Origin: DAORHV01 sp964513925
GTDB lineage: Bacteria; Patescibacteriota; Gracilibacteria; Peribacterales; Peribacteraceae
Reading direction: 5' to 3'
Assembly: GCA_964513925.1 (NCBI GenBank)
Contig: CAZENR010000009.1
Span: forward strand, 1-64,000
Length of the DNA: 64,000 nucleotides
Made by a program: the position numbers and the translations under genes. Below the pieces are notes generated by a model. It saw nothing but the letters and a program-made list of their open reading frames with translations, was not told the DNA's origin and did not search any database. Positions 44,840-52,519 of this stretch are shown piece by piece. Position 1 is the stretch's first letter, and every line of letters begins with the position of its first letter.

Positions 44840-45457
44840 ATGTCCGCATTTCTCACCATTGTTGTCATTCATCTGCTTGCCGTCATGAGTCCAGGGCCGG
44901 ATTTCGCACTAGTTACACGAAATAGCCTGTGTCTCTCACGACGTAGTGGAATCTTCACAGCGTTAGGGTTGGGACTTGGCATTTTGGTGCATTGCGCCTA
45001 CTCACTCCTTGGTATTGGCCTCGTTATTTCACAATCAATCCTGCTCTACAACGCCATAAAATGGATTGGCGCACTGTACCTTATGTACATTGGCTGGAAG
45101 GCACTTACACACAAACCCAACAAAGTAACTACTGTGGACTACAAGCATCGCCAAGACATATCGTGCTGGTCAGCATTGAGCCAGGGGTTTCTCTGCAATG
45201 TGCTCAACCCCAAAGCAACACTGTTCTTCTTGGCACTGTTTACTCAAGTCATTAGCGCAAGCACTCCCCTGCTAGTACAAGCGGCATATGGACTGTGGAT
45301 GAGTTTTGCAACGTTCGTGTGGTTTGGACTTGTTTCTTCGGTACTATCACTAGAAGTAATCCGCATTCGCTTCGAAAGAGTGCAAGGCGCATTTGAGCGC
45401 GTCATGGGTGCACTGCTTATTGCACTGGGCCTCAAAATTGCTCTCTCTCATCGCTAG
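44840..45457 (+). CDS. LysE/RhtB family amino-acid exporter
   Basis: The 205-residue protein has six hydrophobic helices and the family signature near the start (LLAVMSPGPDFALVTRNSL, then SGIFTALGLGLGILVH). Members export amino acids or their derivatives. Here the substrate is unknown. The gene is AT-richer than its neighbours, which hints at transfer. The ATG at 44840 matches family N-termini. Another small membrane gene follows after three bases. Confidence 0.88.
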   Translation: MSAFLTIVVIHLLAVMSPGPDFALVTRNSLCLSRRSGIFTALGLGLGILVHCAYSLLGIGLVISQSILLYNAIKWIGALYLMYIGWKALTHKPNKVTTVDYKHRQDISCWSALSQGFLCNVLNPKATLFFLALFTQVISASTPLLVQAAYGLWMSFATFVWFGLVSSVLSLEVIRIRFERVQGAFERVMGALLIALGLKIALSHR

Positions 45458-45460
45458 CTC

Positions 45461-45844
45461 ATGTTCCGAATTAGTCGCCTGCCACGCTTTGTACGCCTGT
45501 GTTTGCTATCGCTTGCACTTGCCGTGTTCGGCTTCATTCCAGGACTGGGCATTCCCGGCGCTCTGGTACTGGAACTATGCGATCCCCTGCTGTGGCTACT
45601 GCGTCCGGTACTGGCGTATCCCGGCATTCCGGTAACGCCCAGCGTGTGGGGTGCCGCCATCCTGACAACACTCCTGTGGCCCTGGAGCATTCCGGCAGGA
45701 TACGCATTCGGCTTCGTTGCATTGCGCAAGCAACCGAAAGGGCTGCGAATTGGCGTGTTGCTCGGCACCATGTTGCTGTGGGGCATGGCACTTACCTACG
45801 CTATGGCGCTGCAATTGGCGGCGATTCCCAAGCTCGGCGCTTAG
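45461..45844 (+). CDS. Small membrane protein after the LysE-type exporter
   Basis: A 127-residue protein with three or four membrane helices (FVRLCLLSLALAVFGFIPGL, PLLWLLRPVLAYPG, WGAAILTTLLWPWSIPAGYAFGF, GVLLGTMLLWGMALTYAMAL). No family is recognised. It starts three bases after the exporter stop, so it is in the same operon, and its last four bases overlap the end of the convergent thrS gene. Confidence 0.6.
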   Translation: MFRISRLPRFVRLCLLSLALAVFGFIPGLGIPGALVLELCDPLLWLLRPVLAYPGIPVTPSVWGAAILTTLLWPWSIPAGYAFGFVALRKQPKGLRIGVLLGTMLLWGMALTYAMALQLAAIPKLGA

Positions 45845-47658
45845 CCGATGGAGCTGCTGATGCGGCGCTCCTTGATGTCATCCACGGTCTTGGCGATGAA
45901 CTCGGCACGAGACAAGACATCCTGCTTTTTCGTCAGCGTATTGCGCACGGCAGCGGTCTTCGCCTCCACCTCTTTGTCGCCGAGTACCACCACGTACGGA
46001 ACCTTCATCTTCTCACTCTCACGCACGCGCTTACCGAGCGATTCATCGATGGCCAGATACTGGGTGCGAACGCCGTGTCTCTTCAACTCGTCTTCCAGTT
46101 CGTGCGCATAGGCCTCGTGCGGACCGGCAACAGGCACAATGGCCACCTGCACCGGAGACAGCCACAACGGGAAGTGTCCGGCAAACTGCTCGATGAGGAA
46201 GCCCATCAGACGTTCGTGCGTGGAAAGCGGCGCGCGGTGAATGCACAGCGGCACCTGCTCTTTCCCGTCTTTATCCACGTACTTCAGGCCCACTTTTCCA
46301 GGAACGTCGAAGTCCACCTGATTCGTCGCCAGAGTGAATTCGCGGCCGATTGCGCTCCAAATCTGTACATCGATTTTCGGGCCGTAGAACGCAGCCTCGT
46401 CGGGCACTTCCACAAAGTTCACGCCTTTCTTCTTCATGGCATCTCGCACCATTGCTTCCGTCTTTAGCCATAGCTCCGGCTTGTCGACGTATTTCTTGCC
46501 GAGTTGGGACTTCTCGTGGAGCGAAAGCCGCATGACGTACTTCTGAATATCGAAGAGCGCGAAGTACTTCAGATACATGTCGATAACGGCATTGAATTCG
46601 TCTTGGAACTGCTCTTCAGTACAGTAGATGTGCGCGTCGTTCATGGTAAGCGAACGCACGCGCATAAGCCCGAACAGCGCGCCGGAATCTTCGTAGCGGT
46701 AGCAATGCCCGTATTCGGCCAAACGGATGGGTAGGTCGCGGTAGCTGCGCGGCTGGCAGGCAAAGATTTGGTGGTGGTGCGGACAGTTCATCGGCTTCAA
46801 GTAGTACTCCTCTTCCTCGCCATCGAGCTTCATTGCCGGGAACATAGATGTCTTGTAGTGCGCGAGGTGGCCGGTTTGCGCATACAACTTGCCTTTGGCA
46901 ATGTGCGGCGTGCGCACGCGGCTGTAGCCGCCGGCAGCCTCGGTCTCGCGGGCAAGGCGCTCCAACTCATCCACGACAATGGTTCCGCGCGGAGTCCACA
47001 ACGGCAACCCGGGGCCCACCATGTCGCTGAAGGTAAACAAATCCAACTCTTTACCGAGCTTGCGGTGGTCGCGGCGCTTGGCTTCTTCCAGTAATGCCAA
47101 GTGTTTCTGCAACTCCTCCTTACTCTCAAATGCAGCCACATACACGCGCGTCAGCTGCTCGCGGTTTTCGTCGCCGCGCCAATATGCACCAGCCAAACTC
47201 ATGATCTTAAAACCATCTGCGGGAATCTGCTTAAAGTTCTCCACGTGTCCTCCACGGCACAAATCCACGAATGTCTCCTCGCCTTTTGGACCCAAGTTTG
47301 CATAGTGCGTCACCTCTTTCACGTTGTCTTTCTTTTCCAAGTCATCAATAAGCTCCACCTTGAAGCGCTGTCCGCGCTCGCGCCAGAACTTCTTGGCATC
47401 GGCAACCGAAAGCGTGTCGCAACGAAATGTTTGGCCCTGGTTGATGATCTTGCGCATCTCTTTCTCGATCTTGCCGAAATCGGCATCGGTGATTGGCTGC
47501 GCGAAAAGGAAGTCGTAGTAGCAACCGTTCTCCACCGGAGGACCGATGGTAACAAGCGTGCCCGGCCACAGCTTGAGCACAGCCTGAGCAAGGACGTGGG
47601 CAAGCGAATGACGTAATTTGTACAGGTCGTCGACGATTGGTTCTGCGGCGTGTGCCAT
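45841..47658 (-). CDS. thrS: Threonyl-tRNA synthetase without the N-terminal TGS domain
   Basis: ThrRS charges tRNA-Thr. The 605 residues begin at the editing domain (HSLAHVLAQAV with its HxxxH, later CRGGHVENF), followed by the class II core: MNCPHHHQIF (motif and zinc ligands), RLAEYGHCYRYEDSGALFGLMRVR (motif 2) and IHRAPLSTHERLMGF (motif 3), then an anticodon-binding domain (QVAIVPV). The roughly 60-residue TGS domain at the usual N-terminus is missing. The 5' leader encodes a threonine-rich peptide. The stop overlaps that of the convergent membrane gene by four bases. Confidence 0.97.
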   Translation of the reverse strand: MAHAAEPIVDDLYKLRHSLAHVLAQAVLKLWPGTLVTIGPPVENGCYYDFLFAQPITDADFGKIEKEMRKIINQGQTFRCDTLSVADAKKFWRERGQRFKVELIDDLEKKDNVKEVTHYANLGPKGEETFVDLCRGGHVENFKQIPADGFKIMSLAGAYWRGDENREQLTRVYVAAFESKEELQKHLALLEEAKRRDHRKLGKELDLFTFSDMVGPGLPLWTPRGTIVVDELERLARETEAAGGYSRVRTPHIAKGKLYAQTGHLAHYKTSMFPAMKLDGEEEEYYLKPMNCPHHHQIFACQPRSYRDLPIRLAEYGHCYRYEDSGALFGLMRVRSLTMNDAHIYCTEEQFQDEFNAVIDMYLKYFALFDIQKYVMRLSLHEKSQLGKKYVDKPELWLKTEAMVRDAMKKKGVNFVEVPDEAAFYGPKIDVQIWSAIGREFTLATNQVDFDVPGKVGLKYVDKDGKEQVPLCIHRAPLSTHERLMGFLIEQFAGHFPLWLSPVQVAIVPVAGPHEAYAHELEDELKRHGVRTQYLAIDESLGKRVRESEKMKVPYVVVLGDKEVEAKTAAVRNTLTKKQDVLSRAEFIAKTVDDIKERRISSSIG

Positions 47659-47710
47659 GATGGAAAGGAGAATGATGAGAGAGTAGCAGACGAAGTTGAT
47701 AACGGCGAAG

Positions 47711-47785
47711 CTCCCCCGCTCCGTACGAGGAGGGAGGATGCGCGCTCTTGCTTACGTGCACGCTAGCACCCGCCCTCCAAGGAGG
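47711..47785 (-). promoter_or_regulatory. Putative attenuator with alternative pairings upstream of thrS
   Basis: Reading the minus strand: segment 1 CCTCC (47781-47785), segment 2 GGAGGG (47773-47778), segment 3 CCTCCCTCC (47729-47737), segment 4 GGAGCGGGGGAG (47711-47722). 1 pairs with 2, 2 with 3, or 3 with 4, the classical attenuator order. Segment 1 follows directly after the threonine codons of the leader peptide. No T-run follows segment 4, so a block of transcription by other means, or control of translation, is possible. Confidence 0.55.
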
Positions 47786-47822
47786 TCGTAGTGATCGTGG
47801 TAGTGGTGCAGAAGCGAATCAC
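47763..47822 (-). CDS. Threonine-rich leader peptide of thrS
   Basis: The 19-residue peptide MIRFCTTTTITTTSLEGGC starts at a GTG (47822) and has seven threonine codons in a run of eight (ACC ACT ACC ACG ATC ACT ACG ACC). TATACT lies exactly six bases before the start, so the transcript probably begins with the start codon itself. Composition and position match the leader peptide of E. coli thrABC, but here the downstream gene is thrS. Shortage of charged tRNA-Thr would stall ribosomes on these codons and shift the downstream pairings. Confidence 0.75.
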   Translation of the reverse strand: MIRFCTTTTITTTSLEGGC

Positions 47823-47828
47823 GGAGCC

Positions 47829-47857
47829 AGTATACGAAGGAACTGCTGTTTTGACAA
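47829..47857 (-). promoter_or_regulatory. Promoter of the thrS leader
   Basis: TTGTCA (47852-47857) and TATACT (47829-47834) on the minus strand with a 17-base spacer, five of six matches each. Confidence 0.75.
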
Positions 47858-47910
47858 CGACAGGCAAGCTACCAAGACTCCATGATTCCTCAAAGCAAGA
47901 TCGATGATCC

Positions 47911-47934
47911 GGAAGCCTTGGAGTCCAAGGAGTC
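47911..47934. repeat. GGAGTCC-type repeat after dnaA
   Basis: GGAAGCCTTGGAGTCCAAGG then AGTC, with a further relative (ACTCCATGATTCC) at about 47877-47889. Member of the dispersed repeat family. Confidence 0.5.
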
Positions 47935-47964
47935 AGAAAGACGCTTTGCGGCTTTTGGGAGTCT

Positions 47965-49401
47965 CTACTTCCCCAACCCCACTTCCCTCTCAATAGCGCG
48001 CACTTCGCGAAGCAGCTGTGCATCTTCCTGCATGCGCTTCTCTATCTTGTCCACCGCGTGCATGACCGTGGTGTGATCGCGGTGACTGAACGATTCGCCT
48101 AAGCGCACATAGCTCATACGCAAGTAGCGCTTGGCCAGGAACATGACGATTTGGCGGGGCACCAATACCTCGCGCACGCGAGATTGGCCGATCATATCCG
48201 GCACCGATACCGAATAGAACTTGCTTACGCCTTCCAGCACATCTTGGAACGACACAGCTTTTACCGCGGCGGGAATAAAGCCTACATCGTCCTTCCTTGC
48301 CTGCTCTGCAGGATCGGTAATGAGCTTATGCATGATGTCCGAAATGCTGCCCACGGTGGGCATACGGTGCTCCAGTTCGTACTGCGCTACGGCCTGCATC
48401 AGAATGCCCTCCAGTTGGCGAACGTTCTTATCGGCATGCTCGGCAATGTAGCTCAGTACCTTGGCGTCGATGAACAGTTCGTACTCCTTTGTTTTTTCGG
48501 CAAGGATTGCCAAGCGCGTCTCGTAGTCCGGCGCGCCGACGTCGGCGATCATTCCGCGCTCAAAGCGGGATACCAGACGATCTTGCAGGATGGACAATTC
48601 CTTAGGCGGACGATCGGAACTGATAATCACCTGCTTGCGCTCCTCGATGAGCGTGTTGAAGGTGTGAAACAACTCTTCCTGCGTGCGCTCCTTGTTGGCC
48701 AAAAACTGCACATCGTCGATGATGAATACATCCACCTCGCGGTAACGGCGGCGGAACTGTTCCATCTTCTGGTGCTGAATAGCCTCGATGACCTGGTTGG
48801 TAAAGTCCTCGGTGGTGGTGTAAATGATCGACGCGTTGGCCACCGTCTTTAAGATGGCGTTGCCAACCGCTTGCAACAGGTGGGTCTTGCCAAGACCTAC
48901 ACCGCCGTACAGGAACAGGGGGTTGTACTTGCCGCCGGGCTGGTTGGCTACCGCCATGCATGCCGCATGCGCCAAGCGGTTATTTGGGCCGACTACAAAG
49001 TTTTCCAACGTGTATCGCGGGTTTAAGAGCTTGCTGGTCAGACCCTCCGCCAATTTAATTTCGGCGCGGTTGGGCAGCTTGCGCGGCTTCTTCTTCTCGG
49101 GGAAGTGCTCGAGGAGCTTCAGTGTGCGCTGCACGTCATCCTTCAGGCCTACATCCACCTGGTACACGATTTGCTCAATAGATTCATCGAGCTCCTTGAG
49201 CGCATTCAGCGTCATGACGCGGTAGTGCTCCAAGTGCCAGTTCAAGAACATGGGCAGCGGCAAGCCGACCACGACGGTGTCCTTCTCCCGACCAAGGATG
49301 GTCGTGTCTTTAAACCAGGTGATGAACTGACTGCGTTGCAGCTGCGGCTCAATTTTGCGCAGTACTTCCAGCCAAAGGACGGTGTCGATAGATGAGGTCA
49401 T
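47965..49401 (-). CDS. dnaA: Chromosomal replication initiator DnaA
   Basis: The 478-residue protein has the N-terminal domain I, an AAA+ core with LYGGVGLGKTHLLQAVGN (Walker A), VDVFIIDDVQFLANKERTQEE (Walker B), sensor motifs (SSDRPPKEL, RFERGMIADV) and the C-terminal DNA-binding domain (YLRMSYVRLGESFSHRDHTTVMHAV). It binds DnaA boxes to open oriC. No cluster of good boxes is next to it, and dnaN is absent; the neighbours are thrS and rseP. The ATG at 49401 is the only sensible start. Confidence 0.98.
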   Translation of the reverse strand: MTSSIDTVLWLEVLRKIEPQLQRSQFITWFKDTTILGREKDTVVVGLPLPMFLNWHLEHYRVMTLNALKELDESIEQIVYQVDVGLKDDVQRTLKLLEHFPEKKKPRKLPNRAEIKLAEGLTSKLLNPRYTLENFVVGPNNRLAHAACMAVANQPGGKYNPLFLYGGVGLGKTHLLQAVGNAILKTVANASIIYTTTEDFTNQVIEAIQHQKMEQFRRRYREVDVFIIDDVQFLANKERTQEELFHTFNTLIEERKQVIISSDRPPKELSILQDRLVSRFERGMIADVGAPDYETRLAILAEKTKEYELFIDAKVLSYIAEHADKNVRQLEGILMQAVAQYELEHRMPTVGSISDIMHKLITDPAEQARKDDVGFIPAAVKAVSFQDVLEGVSKFYSVSVPDMIGQSRVREVLVPRQIVMFLAKRYLRMSYVRLGESFSHRDHTTVMHAVDKIEKRMQEDAQLLREVRAIEREVGLGK

Positions 49402-49416
49402 GAGACAGATGAATCC

Positions 49417-49448
49417 GGAATCCTAGGAATCCTGGAACCTAGGGAATC
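49417..49448. repeat. GGAATCC-type repeat between dnaA and rseP
   Basis: GGAATCCTAGGAATCCTGGA, then ACCTAGGGAATC, filling the 45-base gap and reaching the rseP stop codon. Same family as the copies after lepA and at the C39-like gene. Confidence 0.6.
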
Positions 49449-50559
49449 AAAACAGATGGATAACGTCGTTAAAGGTGATGATCACAATGAGCCCGATGAG
49501 TAGGAAGAAGCCGACCGCGTTCACCATGAGCTCGAACTGTTGGTTGAGCGGGCGACGCAGCACCATTTCACACAGCACAAACAGAATGCGTCCGCCGTCG
49601 AGTGCCGGCAGCGGCAGCACGTTGAGAATAGCAAGACTAAGCGACAGCAGGGCCACCAAGCGCAAGTACGTCATGAAACCTTCCTGCACCGAACTGTGCG
49701 TGAGCACCGCAATACCGACAATGCCGGTAATCCCCTCGGGTACGTGACCTTGGGTCACCAAACTGCGTACCAAGTTTCCCATGCCGATCACCGTCTGCTC
49801 GGTCATGAACCTCGTCTCCTCCAGGGCCAGCATTACTGCTTTCCCAACCGAACGCTGCGGCGCGGAAAGCTCGGCGGCATAGGCTGAAATGGACACGCCG
49901 GATTTGCCGTCCTGCAGACGGATAACCACCTGCTCCACCGGCGCCTTGCGGGTGGGGCGAATGTCATACGTCACGGATGACTTTCCCTGCTGCAGCTCAA
50001 TCAACTGCTCCGGCCTTTCCACGTACACACCATCCACCGCAACGATCACCGAGTCCTTGCGCATGCCCGCCTTCTCGGCCGGACTGCCGGCAAGCACGTC
50101 GTTTACGTACACGCCGGTCTTGAGCGTAATTTCCCCTGCCTGTGCCGCTGCCTCCATTTGCTCGATTGTCTGGTAGAAATTCGGCACCCAGCGACCAACG
50201 GAGAAGCCAAAGGTAAGTAAGACGAATGCGAGTACGAAGTTCATGGCAACGCCTCCAAACAGAATGACGAGCCGCGCGAAAATACTCGCCTTGGCAAAGC
50301 TGCCTGCCGAGTAGCGCTTTTCTAGGTCGACCTCGTTTTCCCCCTTCAGGCGGACGAATCCGCCGAACGGCACCCAGTTAAGGGTGAAGTTGGTCTTGCC
50401 GCTGCGGAAAAGTGTGGTTGCCTTGGGAGGCAGTCCGAAGCCGAATTCCTCGACCTCAACCTTAAAGAACAGGGCGGACAAGTAGTGACCCAATTCGTGA
50501 ATGATGATGAGTAATGTCAGCAAGACGATAAACGCCAGTGCGGAGATGAGAATCGTCAT
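49447..50559 (-). CDS. rseP: RIP metalloprotease RseP (site-2 protease)
   Basis: The 370-residue membrane protease has the zinc motif HELGH in the first helix (IIIHELGHYLSALFF), a PDZ domain at about 150-220 (AGSPAEKAGMRKDSVIVAVDGV) and the second active-site motif NVLPLPALDGGRILF. It cuts transmembrane segments, for example of anti-sigma factors or signal peptide remnants. No sigma/anti-sigma pair is in the window. It is upstream of dnaA on the same strand. Confidence 0.95.
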   Translation of the reverse strand: MTILISALAFIVLLTLLIIIHELGHYLSALFFKVEVEEFGFGLPPKATTLFRSGKTNFTLNWVPFGGFVRLKGENEVDLEKRYSAGSFAKASIFARLVILFGGVAMNFVLAFVLLTFGFSVGRWVPNFYQTIEQMEAAAQAGEITLKTGVYVNDVLAGSPAEKAGMRKDSVIVAVDGVYVERPEQLIELQQGKSSVTYDIRPTRKAPVEQVVIRLQDGKSGVSISAYAAELSAPQRSVGKAVMLALEETRFMTEQTVIGMGNLVRSLVTQGHVPEGITGIVGIAVLTHSSVQEGFMTYLRLVALLSLSLAILNVLPLPALDGGRILFVLCEMVLRRPLNQQFELMVNAVGFFLLIGLIVIITFNDVIHLF

Positions 50560-50708
50560 GCAAAACAGTCGGAAGGAAGCCTCGGAATTCCCGAGGGCGC
50601 GACCGTATCATGGGGTGTGGATATCTTCAAAGTTTTCCACATCACTTGGACTTGCACCGAAAGAACAGGTAGTTCGTGACAGCATTTTTATCTAGAATTC
50701 CACCTACG

Positions 50709-51224
50709 TTATTTTCGCTTTCTGCCCGAAAAAAGCAGCTCTTTGTACAGTCCGCAATACCTGCGAATAGCCTGTTGCCATCCGCACAATTCGTACGGCT
50801 CCTTTCCAGGCTTATGAAAAACAACGTGCGTGTCGCACGCGTTGTCCGGAGCAAGAATGACAGCCGTATGCACCACGCTCACGCCACCGGGCTCGGCATT
50901 CACCAATTGGGCGCGAAACGGGTATTCGAATGCCGCACCGGCGCTCTCCAGCGTTAGCACTTCGCCGGCAGGCATAACCGGGCCAATGGCCTGCAAACGG
51001 TCAACTTCTCCGAGTACATATGCGGCCGCCCCATGACAGTTGGCTCCGATACGCTGCCGCAGCTGGTCTGCGGCATCATCGAGTAAATGCGCAATACGGC
51101 TGCCGGTTGGGTTGGACACTGGCGCGACCAGGCGACTGCCCTCGTCCACGACAACGCACTGGCTCAATCCATCTGGATAGAGCCTGTACGCCGCTTGCCG
51201 AAATGCAGAGGAGGAAGCGAGCAT
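50709..51224 (-). CDS. Hypothetical 171-residue protein, possible NlpC/P60-like fold
   Basis: The order of a cysteine in ANCHGAAAYVLGE, a histidine in VSVVHTAVIL and a polar THVVFHKPG could be a papain-like catalytic set as in NlpC/P60 or CHAP domains, with the hydrophobic helix around the cysteine as expected. There is no signal peptide. The ATG at 51224 is chosen for the start of the folded part. The family assignment is tentative; it may be an unrelated hypothetical protein. Confidence 0.45.
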   Translation of the reverse strand: MLASSSAFRQAAYRLYPDGLSQCVVVDEGSRLVAPVSNPTGSRIAHLLDDAADQLRQRIGANCHGAAAYVLGEVDRLQAIGPVMPAGEVLTLESAGAAFEYPFRAQLVNAEPGGVSVVHTAVILAPDNACDTHVVFHKPGKEPYELCGWQQAIRRYCGLYKELLFSGRKRK

Positions 51225-51319
51225 GTAAGGCTGGGTATTGTCGCACGCACGCAAAAGCAGTCAACCTGGGACTGCTGCATTGACCACTCAGCCGATTATC
51301 CGTACTCTTTCCGGGCTGT

Positions 51320-51396
51320 GGGCAATTAGCTCAGCTGGCTAGAGCGTCACATTGACATTGTGAAGGTCACTGGTTCGAGTCCAGTATTGCCCACCA
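51320..51396 (+). tRNA. tRNA-Val (anticodon GAC)
   Basis: Acceptor GGGCAAT/ATTGCCC, D-stem GCTC/GAGC, anticodon stem TCACA/TGTGA with loop TTGACAT, T-arm ACTGG TTCGAGT CCAGT, discriminator A and encoded CCA. Unlike the other two tRNAs in the window it has no duplicated head. Confidence 0.97.
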
Positions 51397-51607
51397 TCTG
51401 CTCTGTACACACATGCTCATCGCAGCATACTGCTGTTGTTCGTGCGCTTCAGAAGTCTTTCTGGGATAAAAGTTGCATGCGTAAAACACGTATGGCACAT
51501 TTACACCTTGTTCTTTCATAAGCCACTTCTTCTTATCGAGAGCTTTGTGAGCTTTCGGCTGGGAGAAGAAAAGCGGCATTGGCAATCATGCATGAAAGGG
51601 GCTGGAC

Positions 51608-51946
51608 ATGAGACCAGATGAGAACGATCGTACTTGTGCCGAGCAGTGGATTCACACCCTCTTGCTCGAACACGCCTCGGATGTGCGGGAATCGGGTGTA
51701 CTTGAATTCCTTACATCTGCTTCCAAAGCGGACTGGATGAATGGCGCATTAGAGGCAAAACGGATAGGGCTTTACCTATTGCTAAAGGAGACTCGGGCCA
51801 CTTTCGCGCCCGTAATGTACAAGATTAGGCGCGTACTCAAGGCAATGGGCGTTTGCACGCCCGTTATGCGTAAACGTGAAGATTTTCTAGCATTTATCGA
51901 TGCCGCGATTGAGGCGCTGGAGCAGCAGGTGCATGAATGCCTGTGA
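51608..51946 (+). CDS. Hypothetical 112-residue protein
   Basis: A soluble, helical protein (WIHTLLLEHASDVRESGVLEF, then GLYLLLKETRATFAPVMYKIRR) with no recognised family. The ATG has AAAGGGG about eight bases upstream, a good ribosome site. A perfect terminator hairpin follows 26 bases after the stop, so it is a single-gene unit. Confidence 0.6.
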   Translation: MRPDENDRTCAEQWIHTLLLEHASDVRESGVLEFLTSASKADWMNGALEAKRIGLYLLLKETRATFAPVMYKIRRVLKAMGVCTPVMRKREDFLAFIDAAIEALEQQVHECL

Positions 51947-51971
51947 TCTCAGCCCTCCTTGCTCTCGCTAC

Positions 51972-52004
51972 GACCCCAACCGCGCGAGTTGTTGGGGTCA
52001 TTTT
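51972..52004 (+). terminator. Rho-independent terminator after the 112-residue gene
   Basis: Perfect 9-bp stem GACCCCAAC (51972-51980) and GTTGGGGTC (51991-51999) with a 10-base loop, followed by ATTTT. It falls inside the upward extension of the VOC protein frame, arguing against that extension being translated. Confidence 0.85.
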
Positions 52005-52107
52005 AGGAATCCGGCTCCAGAGCAAAGAGCTGTCACAGTGGATCTTCGGACTCACAATCTCAATTCGAGCGTGGTACAGTATCGTTCATCGTTCTCCCCT
52101 TCCAACC

Positions 52108-52512
52108 ATAGCCACCGCCATCTTCGTCAGTTTGCCCGTCAAAGACCCGCAGAAGTCGAAGGCGTTTTATGAAGCGCTGGGCTATAAAGTGAATCCAAAT
52201 ATGGGGGATGCATCCACAACGTGCATCATGATCAGCGACACGATTTCGGTCATGTTCGCCACGGAAGAAGTCTTCAAGACCATCTCGCCAAAACCGATGT
52301 CCGATGCGAAGAAGACGTGCCAAGTGCTGCTCAGTCTTACGTGCGACAGCCGCGAAGAGGTAGATGCGCTCGTGGCCAAGGCGGTCGCCGCCGGTGGTAC
52401 CAAGGCGCACGAACCGGAAGACTACGGCTTCATGTACCAGTGCGGCTTCTATGACCCAGACGGGCACGGATGGGGACTGACATGGATGAACCCGAACCAC
52501 GCTGCTGCGTAA
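52108..52512 (+). CDS. VOC (glyoxalase/bleomycin-resistance) family protein with a non-standard start
   Basis: The 134-residue core fits the family: IFVSLPVKDPQKSKAFYEALGYKV at the start, SLTCDSREEVDALVAKAVAAGG, and FYDPDGHGWGLTWMNP at the end. Family members normally begin with Met directly before ATxIFV. Here that codon is ATA at 52108, and no ATG, GTG or TTG occurs in frame until 51937, beyond the terminator at 51972-52004. A candidate promoter (CTCACA/TACAGT at 52051-52080) lies 28 bases upstream. So either ATA is used as a start or the base is a recent mutation. The substrate is unknown. Confidence 0.8.
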   Translation: MATAIFVSLPVKDPQKSKAFYEALGYKVNPNMGDASTTCIMISDTISVMFATEEVFKTISPKPMSDAKKTCQVLLSLTCDSREEVDALVAKAVAAGGTKAHEPEDYGFMYQCGFYDPDGHGWGLTWMNPNHAAA

Positions 52513-52519
52513 GACCTTC

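Noticed and set aside
47659..47964. T-box riboswitch in front of thrS
   Set aside because: No T-box core sequence or specifier-loop layout is visible; the Thr-codon leader peptide explains the region better.
49402..50640. Replication origin next to dnaA
   Set aside because: Only two degenerate DnaA-box-like sites and no AT-rich unwinding region; dnaN is not adjacent.
51937..52107. 57-codon N-terminal extension of the VOC protein
   Set aside because: It contains the perfect terminator hairpin of the preceding gene and has no similarity to the family.
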